From Deinococcus depolymerans (GTDB lineage Bacteria; Deinococcota; Deinococci; Deinococcales; Deinococcaceae): DNA of 64,000 nt. The first letter of the stretch is position 1. Every line of letters begins with the position of its first letter. The notes below the pieces were generated by a model. The model searched no databases. It saw only the letters and a list, made by a program, of their open reading frames with translations, and was not told where the DNA came from. The translations under genes were made by a program, and so were the position numbers. The stretch lies in NCBI RefSeq assembly GCF_039522025.1, contig NZ_BAAADB010000023.1:1-64000 (forward strand). Direction: 5' to 3'. This document shows, piece after piece, positions 57,349 to 64,000 of the stretch.

Positions 57349-57479
57349 CGAAATCGAATTGAATGGTTTTGTAAAGCCATTCAATTCGAGCGGAGCGAGT
57401 AAGAGCAGAACGGGTTCCGGACGTAGAGTTGGCCGTCCGGCGCCCTTCCGGGTTATCAACGAAACAGAAGTAATTCATA
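57349..57479. repeat. Old, diverged family A repeat
   Basis: The first stem (TTGAATGGTTTTGTAAAGCCATTCAA) is intact with new pairs. The third stem reads CCGTCCGGCGCCCTTCCGGG. The terminal repeats have decayed. Confidence 0.65.
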
Positions 57480-57564
57480 TGACTTCTGAGTATGTCGGGG
57501 ATTCCTCCTTGTAGACGACAACAGCGGAGAGGGAAATGACCGAAAACCCACTTTCGTAGGAGGT

Positions 57565-57693
57565 CTAGAGCAGTTCTCCGAATTACGGCATCAGAACAAC
57601 AGCATTCTGATGCCTCCATTCTCCGTCCTGCTCGGCAACATTCACTCGCTCCGCTCGGCCATAAAGAAGGCATCTTTATGGCAAATGCTCTAG
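57565..57693. mobile_element. Family D MITE-like element (129 bp)
   Basis: Perfect 8-bp ends CTAGAGCA / TGCTCTAG. Inside are the hairpins GCATCAGAA / TTCTGATGC-like and GCCATAAAGA / TCTTTATGGC. The right end recurs at 165-188. It has no ORF. Confidence 0.6.
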
Positions 57694-57712
57694 TGTCGTT
57701 TCGGGCATAGCT

Positions 57713-58099
57713 TTGCTGCTCTCTGAGGTGGCCGTCGGTGCCAGCAGCCTTATGTGGCTGGAGAGGGCTGGTGGAGATGAGGTCCCGCAGGTGGAGCGGC
57801 GGGTGACCTGGGAGTACGCCCTCTACGCCCATGGAGAGACGGAGATTCCCACCATGACAGCGGATGGGTTTTCCATGCAAGCGAAGTCCTTTGCCTACTG
57901 GGAGGATCCCGAAGGAAGGCAGCAGCAGGACGAAGTTCTGGAATTGGAGGAAACACTCGGCGTAAAGGACCGGGACATTCTCAATTGGGCTGGGAAGCAG
58001 GGCTGGGAACTGGTGACGTACGAGAGGGAGATGGATGGCAGGCATTCGAGACGCCTGACGTTCAAACGGCCTGTACAGTTGCCTGCCCCGCAGCAGTGA
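57713..58099 (+). CDS. Hypothetical protein, possibly DUF4177-like
   Basis: The product has 128 residues from TTG, or 115 from ATG 57752. A VTWEYALYAHGETEIP strand and, near the end, ILNWAGKQGWELVTYERE recall DUF4177 proteins. The region just upstream is the family D repeat, so the true N-terminus may have been lost or replaced. Confidence 0.5.
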   Translation: MLLSEVAVGASSLMWLERAGGDEVPQVERRVTWEYALYAHGETEIPTMTADGFSMQAKSFAYWEDPEGRQQQDEVLELEETLGVKDRDILNWAGKQGWELVTYEREMDGRHSRRLTFKRPVQLPAPQQ

Positions 58100-58269
58100 G
58101 GGCGGCATAACAACGTACGGTTGCGGCAGCGTGGAGTGGGGTTTGTAGCCCCGCTCCACGACTCCATGCCTGATCGGTAGTCGGTCTACAGGTGTTCGCC
58201 CCAGCCGTGGCGTGACAACGGGCATCGGCCCCAGCCCACACGATTCAAGTCGGATGTTTCATTTGCGAT

Positions 58270-58752
58270 GTGAGCCGATCCCTGAGGTACAACGCGACGA
58301 TGTACCTCATCGACCGACTCAGCGCCTGGAGTGAGCTCGATCCCATCGTCACACTCGGACCCCCCCAATACGTCCGGGCTGACCGGCGGATGCGGATCCT
58401 CCAAGTCACCTACAACGACCCCCAGGGAGGCCGGACCGACCTCTCGGGAAGTCATACGCACGCTGAACAGTTTGAGCTGCTGACAGACCAGTCAGGCCGC
58501 CCGCTGTTCCACGACTACGTGATGTTCGGAATCCTGAACGGCGTGATCCAAAGGGGATGCGAAGCCCGCAACTGGCCCTGGTCCATCAGCCAGGATGCGT
58601 TGGGGATCTACCAAGCCACCGTCGATCAGGTCACGGCCGAAGCGACCAGTTGCAGCTTTCAGGCCCTGATCGACGCCTACCTTCAGCGGCTCCAACGAGA
58701 GCAACTGCTCTCAGAACGCGACGGACCGGCGGTTCAGACGGCCAGCCCCTGA
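58270..58752 (+). CDS. Hypothetical protein
   Basis: The product has 160 residues from GTG 58270, or 150 from ATG 58300. It contains VTLGPPQYVRADRRMRILQV and ends with a helical QALIDAYLQRLQREQLLSE. There is no recognised family. It converges on the restriction gene with a gap of about 50 bp. Confidence 0.55.
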   Translation: MSRSLRYNATMYLIDRLSAWSELDPIVTLGPPQYVRADRRMRILQVTYNDPQGGRTDLSGSHTHAEQFELLTDQSGRPLFHDYVMFGILNGVIQRGCEARNWPWSISQDALGIYQATVDQVTAEATSCSFQALIDAYLQRLQREQLLSERDGPAVQTASP

Positions 58753-58800
58753 GTCGTTCGCCGGCCACCACCATCAGGCATTGGGGGCGGCCAGCGAACC

Positions 58801-61800
58801 TCACGCGTAGATGTGTTCAGTGCCACTCCTGTACGCCTCGTACACGTGCGCATAGATGGCCGTGACAGCCGCATCGAACTCCACCTTGCCGTAATGCTCC
58901 GGAAGGGCATCCAGCTCACGACGGATGGCCTGCCGGACCATGGCCCGCGCCTGCTGTTTCTTCCGCCAGTCCAACACCAGACTGTCCGTTTTCAGCCGCG
59001 TCAGCAGGCTGCGCGCCACAGCCTTCACGGCCTCCCGGTCCTGATCGGACAGAGGCACATCAACAGCCGTGATCTGATCGAAGACCGCCAGTTCCTCCTC
59101 CGAGAGGTTCTCCCGCAGGGCCCGCTTGACCTCCTCGCTCAGGTCACGTCCCAGGCGCATCAGCTCCTGGAAGAACGCCTCGATGTTCGCGGACCCGGAG
59201 TTGTACTCCTGAATCATGGCTTCCAGACGCGCCGCGTAGTTCACGCGGGTCTTGTTCTGTCGGGTCAACCGCTGCACCTCGCCACTCAGGGCGGCGCGGA
59301 GCTTCTCGGCTTCCGTGCGCTTTCGGGAGGTGCTCTTGAACTTCTCCTGCAGTTTCTCGAAATCGACCTGACTGAGATCCATCCGTGCTGTTGTGTCGCG
59401 GATGACGTACCCGTACGCGGCCACAGAGGAGTCGAGCAGTTCCTCCACTTGGTGCATCACACCTTCGAGTTCCGGCTCGTCCTCGCTGTCCTCACTCAAC
59501 CGGTCAGCCAGCACACGGTACAGCGCCCGCTCCGGCGCGTACGGCTGAGCCGCCGGATCAGGTAACGCTGCCTTGAACAGCCGGTTGATGGTGCGGGCCG
59601 TGTCTCTGAAGCGCTTACGAACGTCATCCCCGGCAAGCAGGGCGTCCGTGGCATCCCGAATCAACTCCAGCTTCGTTTCCCCGTGCGCCTGAATGATCGC
59701 CTGCGGGTCAATGCCAAGTGGGGTGACGATCAGCTCCGCTTCGCGGATGGCCGCTTCCAGCGCCGCCAGCAGTTCACGCTTGTCCCGTACGGGCGTGTCC
59801 TCGCCCTTCTCGCCACTCTGTCCCGTGCCGTAGATGGCCAGCGCCTTCTGAAGGTTACGGAACACCCCGACGTAATCCACGATCAGGCCACTGACCTTTT
59901 CCTCCCACACGCGGTTCGCACGCGCAATGGTCTGCATCAGCGTGTGGTTCCGCATGGGCTTGTCGAGGTAGATGGTGCTGACACTCGGCGCGTCAAATCC
60001 GGTCATCCACATGGCACAGACGAACACCAGCCGCAACGGATGGCCTGCATCCTTGAAGTTCCCTTCCAGGTCCTCCTTCACCATGCGCTGCCGGTGCGGG
60101 AGAATATCCAACCCCTTGTCCTTGAAGTCCGCAATCTCGTTCTGAGCCTGCGACACGACCACAGCCATGTCCGTCTCCCGAAGGAACTTCAGCCGGGCCA
60201 GCAGCGGATCCCTGGCCTCCCCAGTCGCCACAAGCAACTCGGCCTCAGCCGCCAGGATCGCCTCCTTCCAGTAACGCTGGACCTTGTCGTACATGCGCAC
60301 AGCTGTCGCCTTGTCGAGACTGACCACCATGCCCTTCCCGAACTGCCCGCGCCCCAGGAAGTGCTGCACGAGATCCTGCGCAATCTTCTCCAGGCGATCA
60401 TCACGGGTGATGAGCTGGTACTCGCGCGAGAATTCGCGCTCCACCTGCTTCTCTGCCACCTCGTCGACGCTCTCCCGGTCGAGCAGGTCTTCCATCTCCG
60501 CCTGCAACTGCTCGTTCGTCAGTTGCAGTTCCGGGATGCGGTTCTCGTAGTACAGCGGAACCGTCGCCCGGTCCTGCACCGCCTCGGAGAAGTTGTACAC
60601 GGACACGTAATCACCGAAGACGTCCCGCGTTTTCTCTTCCCCCGCCATGAGGGGCGTGCCGGTGAACCCGATGAAGGCCGCGTGCGGCAGCGCCGCCCGC
60701 ATGTTCCCCGCGAAGATGTCGTACTGGCTCCGGTGCGCCTCATCCGTCATGACGATCACGTCGTTTCTGGAGGACAACAGCGGGAACTGCTCCCCGGCAG
60801 GTACATGGAACTTCTGAATCAGCGTGAACAGGAACCGGTGATCCTGACGCAGCAGCTCCTTCAGATGAGCCCCACTGGAGGCCCGGACGTCCTCTTCCTT
60901 CTCCTGCACCGTCGCCGTGCGGGCGAACGTCCCGTAGATCTGCTTATCCAGCTCCTCACGGTCCGTGACCACCAGGAAGCTCCAGTTCCCCGGCACCTTC
61001 CGCAGGACCTTGCGCGCGAAGAACACCATGCTCAGGGACTTCCCGGACCCCTGCGTGTGCCAGAACACCCCCAGGCGCCCGCGATTCTCCCCAAGCTGCC
61101 CCAGCGCCTGGAGGGCGTTGTTGACCCCCAGCACCTGGTGGTTCTTCGCCAGGATCTTCGCCACACCGCCCTTGCCCTCTAGGAACACCGTGAAGTTCTC
61201 CACCAGATCCAGCAGGCGGCCAGGCTCGCACACACCGCGCAGCAGGGTTCCCAGCCCCACGCGCCGCGGCTCGTCTTCCCGCTCCACGCGCACCCACTCC
61301 GCGAAGTGCTCCCAGCCAGCCGTCATGCTTCCCACCACAGCGTCAGTTCCGTTCGAGAGAACCTGCACGGCGTTCGCCTGGAACAGGTGCGGGATGGTGT
61401 CCCGGTAATCGCGCAGGTTGTCCCGGAACGCGTTGCGCAGGCGTCGGTGCGTGGACTTCAACTCCACGAACACCAGCGGAAGCCCGTTGACGAACCCCAC
61501 CACGTCCGGCCGGCGCGTGTACAGGTCACTCTTGACGGTCAGCTGCTGCACGGCCAGGAAGGAGTTCTGGTCCGGCTGTTCCCAGTCAATGACCCGAACC
61601 CGCTCGTTCTTCTCGCCGCCGCTCTCATCGTCCGGCACCAGGACCGGCACACCCGCCAGCATCAGGGCGTGCAGCTCCTGGTTGGCTGCCACGGCTGACA
61701 GCGCAGACCGGTCTGCCGTCAGCACTTCCAGCGCCTGGTCAATGCCGGATTTCGGCACGCCAGGGTTCAGGCGGGTCAGAGCCTCACGCAGAGGCTTTGC

Positions 61801-61947
61801 CAGGATCACATCACGGAAACTGTCGCGCCCCAGCGTGCCGGAGCTTCCCATGACCTCATGGGTGGCATCCAGCGTCTGCCAGCCCAGGCTCCGCAGGATG
61901 ACCATGCAGGTTTGCTCGACCAGCCGGGCCTCGCTGAACTCACGCAC
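58801..61947 (-). CDS. hsdR: Type I restriction enzyme R subunit
   Basis: The product has 1048 residues. The N-terminal nuclease core shows YTRRPDVVGFVNGLPLVFVE with ELKS (PD-ExK type). The SF2 motor carries FWHTQGSGKSLSMVFF (motif I), VIMTDEAHRSQYD (motif II) and FIGFTGTPLMAGE (motif III). FVCAMWMTGFDAPSVSTIYL and ARANRVWEEK follow from the second RecA-like domain, then a C-terminal helical domain. HsdR cuts DNA after ATP-driven translocation, together with HsdM and HsdS, which must lie to the right of the window if present. It overlaps the next gene by 8 bp. Confidence 0.94.
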   Translation of the reverse strand: MREFSEARLVEQTCMVILRSLGWQTLDATHEVMGSSGTLGRDSFRDVILAKPLREALTRLNPGVPKSGIDQALEVLTADRSALSAVAANQELHALMLAGVPVLVPDDESGGEKNERVRVIDWEQPDQNSFLAVQQLTVKSDLYTRRPDVVGFVNGLPLVFVELKSTHRRLRNAFRDNLRDYRDTIPHLFQANAVQVLSNGTDAVVGSMTAGWEHFAEWVRVEREDEPRRVGLGTLLRGVCEPGRLLDLVENFTVFLEGKGGVAKILAKNHQVLGVNNALQALGQLGENRGRLGVFWHTQGSGKSLSMVFFARKVLRKVPGNWSFLVVTDREELDKQIYGTFARTATVQEKEEDVRASSGAHLKELLRQDHRFLFTLIQKFHVPAGEQFPLLSSRNDVIVMTDEAHRSQYDIFAGNMRAALPHAAFIGFTGTPLMAGEEKTRDVFGDYVSVYNFSEAVQDRATVPLYYENRIPELQLTNEQLQAEMEDLLDRESVDEVAEKQVEREFSREYQLITRDDRLEKIAQDLVQHFLGRGQFGKGMVVSLDKATAVRMYDKVQRYWKEAILAAEAELLVATGEARDPLLARLKFLRETDMAVVVSQAQNEIADFKDKGLDILPHRQRMVKEDLEGNFKDAGHPLRLVFVCAMWMTGFDAPSVSTIYLDKPMRNHTLMQTIARANRVWEEKVSGLIVDYVGVFRNLQKALAIYGTGQSGEKGEDTPVRDKRELLAALEAAIREAELIVTPLGIDPQAIIQAHGETKLELIRDATDALLAGDDVRKRFRDTARTINRLFKAALPDPAAQPYAPERALYRVLADRLSEDSEDEPELEGVMHQVEELLDSSVAAYGYVIRDTTARMDLSQVDFEKLQEKFKSTSRKRTEAEKLRAALSGEVQRLTRQNKTRVNYAARLEAMIQEYNSGSANIEAFFQELMRLGRDLSEEVKRALRENLSEEELAVFDQITAVDVPLSDQDREAVKAVARSLLTRLKTDSLVLDWRKKQQARAMVRQAIRRELDALPEHYGKVEFDAAVTAIYAHVYEAYRSGTEHIYA

Positions 61948-64000
61948 GGAGGGCCTCGTACGCCTGCCGCGCCAGCTCCAGGACCGTCTCTACCTCCTCC
62001 AACCGAACGACCGTCGCCTCGAAGTGTCCCGGCGTGAAGCCGGCCGTTTCATCACCCGGCGCCACCGTCCGGCCGAACCCCTGCGGGGATTGAAGCTGCG
62101 CCGCCTCGACGTTCAGCTTCACTTCCACGCGTCCCGTACTGGCGCTGCTGATGACCCGCATGAACTCCAGCGGCCCCTGGGTCGACATCACTGAGAACCG
62201 CGCGCTCTTCTGCGTCACCTGCGCCTCCACGTCATCCGCCAGCACCGCCCCGCGGGTCTTCAACTCGTCGAACACCTGACGCGCCAACCGGTACTGCGCG
62301 TTCGTGACCGACGCCTGTACAGCCCCGTCCGTCCCGCCCTCCTCCTGATCCGCAAACGCGGCCATCACGACCGGCCACGCGGCATCCAGTTCAGCCCGCG
62401 TGGCCACAGACCGGGACAGCCACACGTTGGACTGGCGCCACCCCGTCGTTTCCACTTCACTCTCCGCCGAAGGCGTGAAGCGCACGGAGAGATGCAACGC
62501 CGCCTGACGCGGATAGATCTCCATGAACACCCGGCGGTTGCGGAACGAACGGTAGAAGCGCCGGTCCGTCGCCGTCACCGAACCCAATCCCAGCGTCCGG
62601 GTCTGAAGATCCTCCAGCACCTGCTGCGCCTCTGCCGGGAGGTGCGCGAAGCTGACGGTCTCACCAGCTGCCTGTGACGACGCGCCGTCCTGTCGGCTCA
62701 ACTGGTAAGCCAACGCCTGCTGCGCCAGCGCCTCGAACGCCATCAGATCCGACTGAACTGTAAGCGTGACTTCCAGCTCCCCATTCCCAGCCCGGCCACG
62801 TCCTGCCACGTTCCGCGTCAGGTGCAGCGGATCGTCCACGTCATCCGGCGGAAGGTTCAACCAGCACTTCAAGGCGTCCTGACTCGTCAACGGCACCAGG
62901 TCGCAGAAGTTCGACCCGGCCTTGTACGCCACGTACGCGCGGTTCGCTGTCTCCGTCACCCGGCCATCCAGACCCAGCAACCGCTCCCGGACCTGAGCGA
63001 ACAGCTGACGCAACGCCGGACTGGCGTTGTCGAAGTAATCCTCCACCGTCCGCGTCGCGCCCCGCTGTCTCCCCTCAGCCCGTAACGCCTGCACTTCCTC
63101 CGGCGTGAACGCCGGGAAAGACCACAGGCTCAGCGCCTGCTGCGCCAGCTCCTCCGCACGCGCCTGGATGCGCGCCTCATTCCACTCGGGCAGGTCCGCC
63201 AACTTACGGGTCATGAGCATCCGGCTGTGCCGGTACCCCTTCGGCGCTGGCAGGGACTGCTTCTCCACGAACGGCCGGTCTCCCAGCTCGCTGTTGTACC
63301 CCGTCAACGTCAGGTTCCCCAGCGTATGCACCAGCCGACGCTGCACCTCCGGCCAGTCCGATCCCAGCATCGTCTGCCACGCCCCACTCAACGAATCCGC
63401 CTTGTTGTTCTGCGGCATCACGTGCTCGATGGTCAACGTGTCGTTCTCGAACGCCTCCTTGGGGCTATGCCCCCGCTCCAGACGCACCAGCAACGGCTTG
63501 CAGACATTCATGCGGTAGATCGACGCTGTTTTCAGTGCCGCCACGAACGCCTCGTCCGACGGGAACCCATCCTGATCCCGGTCCTGGAAACGCACCAGCG
63601 CCCGCTCCAGCGACCGCACGTACTCCGCCTTCTCCAGCTCACGCCCCAACGCCGCGAAGAAGCGGTTCAGCGGCGCCGTCCGCTCCCCCAGCACCGCGCG
63701 GCGCAACAGGAACGACTCCAGCAGCCGCAGCACCCTCTCCAGATCCGCATCCGTCAGACGCCCCAGCGCGTGATCCTCCAGCACCTCCAGCAGGAACGGC
63801 GACACCACCCCCACCCGCAAGGCCAGCAGATCCTCCATCGCCAGGCGCACCTTCTCGTCAGCCAACTGCTCCGGATGCACGATCCCCATGTACAACTTCG
63901 CCAGGCGCGCCACGTCCGCCACCAGCACCTGCACGTTCTCGCCCTCAGGGCGAGCCGCACGGAACGCCTTGAACGCCGCGTACACCTCCTGCTCGTTCGG
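61940..64000 (-). CDS. GmrSD-like (DUF262/DUF1524) protein, C-terminal part
   Basis: At least 686 residues are visible and the frame runs off the right edge, so the N-terminal DUF262 nucleotide-binding part is outside or only partly included. The DUF1524 His-Me nuclease is clear: TIEHVMPQNN, then VHTLGNLTLTGYNSELGDRPF. A C-terminal region with RVFMEIYPRQAALHLSVRF resembles DUF5655-type extensions. GmrSD proteins restrict modified (glucosylated hydroxymethylcytosine) DNA. Its gene overlaps hsdR, so a type IV-like activity is built into a type I operon. Confidence 0.87.
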   Translation of the reverse strand, partial: PNEQEVYAAFKAFRAARPEGENVQVLVADVARLAKLYMGIVHPEQLADEKVRLAMEDLLALRVGVVSPFLLEVLEDHALGRLTDADLERVLRLLESFLLRRAVLGERTAPLNRFFAALGRELEKAEYVRSLERALVRFQDRDQDGFPSDEAFVAALKTASIYRMNVCKPLLVRLERGHSPKEAFENDTLTIEHVMPQNNKADSLSGAWQTMLGSDWPEVQRRLVHTLGNLTLTGYNSELGDRPFVEKQSLPAPKGYRHSRMLMTRKLADLPEWNEARIQARAEELAQQALSLWSFPAFTPEEVQALRAEGRQRGATRTVEDYFDNASPALRQLFAQVRERLLGLDGRVTETANRAYVAYKAGSNFCDLVPLTSQDALKCWLNLPPDDVDDPLHLTRNVAGRGRAGNGELEVTLTVQSDLMAFEALAQQALAYQLSRQDGASSQAAGETVSFAHLPAEAQQVLEDLQTRTLGLGSVTATDRRFYRSFRNRRVFMEIYPRQAALHLSVRFTPSAESEVETTGWRQSNVWLSRSVATRAELDAAWPVVMAAFADQEEGGTDGAVQASVTNAQYRLARQVFDELKTRGAVLADDVEAQVTQKSARFSVMSTQGPLEFMRVISSASTGRVEVKLNVEAAQLQSPQGFGRTVAPGDETAGFTPGHFEATVVRLEEVETVLELARQAYEALRA

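Overview
The window is high-GC bacterial DNA that most probably comes from a Deinococcus chromosome. The evidence is the overall composition, the housekeeping genes present (gatC-serS, dnaG, gcvTHP, hisIE-hisF, nucS), many small Deinococcus-style secreted or hypothetical proteins, and a recurring start pattern in which a TANNCT -10 box sits about 7 nt before the ATG or GTG. That spacing is expected for leaderless transcripts, which are known to be common in this genus. The species cannot be fixed from the sequence alone.

Layout. 1-5.2 kb: a FecR/CHASE2-diguanylate cyclase pair diverges from an ABC-F ATPase. 5.2-19 kb: small hypotheticals, telA, a GNAT, a BsuPI-like protein, a class A beta-lactamase-fold hydrolase, gatC-serS, a DinB protein, comF, a DUF1684/S4 pair, and a three-gene exported operon that may encode a cohesin-like lipoprotein and a dockerin-like partner. 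19-38 kb: an M16C peptidase, a Tat-exported metallo-beta-lactamase-fold protein, two more GGDEF proteins (one also carrying a degenerate EAL domain), ylmH-like, zapE-like, dnaG, a cupin, a PfpI protein, a glycine-rich secreted protein, a reductase and an IS630-type element. 38.3-41 kb: a strikingly AT-rich three-gene cassette (D12/Dam-type adenine methyltransferase, four-helix membrane protein, DGQHR/DndB-like protein), flush behind gcvP. 41-54.5 kb: gcvP-gcvH-gcvT, 2'-5' RNA ligase-like, SDR, 5-FTHF cyclo-ligase-like, DUF4394 lipoprotein, nucS, hisIE, hisF, a response regulator, a lipoprotein and a DUF72 protein. 54.6 kb to the end: an accessory region that begins at a damaged tRNA-Asn(GTT) copy and carries transposase debris, MITE-like repeats, a RES toxin, a Xre/ParS-type antitoxin and a type I restriction HsdR with a GmrSD-like (DUF262/DUF1524) gene running off the right edge.

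Threaded through all of this are at least four families of short non-coding repeats. Family A (about 135-155 bp, outer inverted repeat TACGGANTCCG, three internal stems) occurs about 18 times, counting fragments. One of its stems shows compensatory variation between copies, and in nine or ten cases the element starts with no gap after a stop codon. Family B (164-169 bp) is always next to A copies. Family C (321 bp, 12-bp inverted termini, a 7-bp target duplication at one copy) and family D (129 bp, CTAGAGCA ends) look like MITEs. The points most worth following are the AT-rich methyltransferase/membrane/DGQHR cassette as a candidate defence or DNA-modification system, and the biology of the family A repeats.
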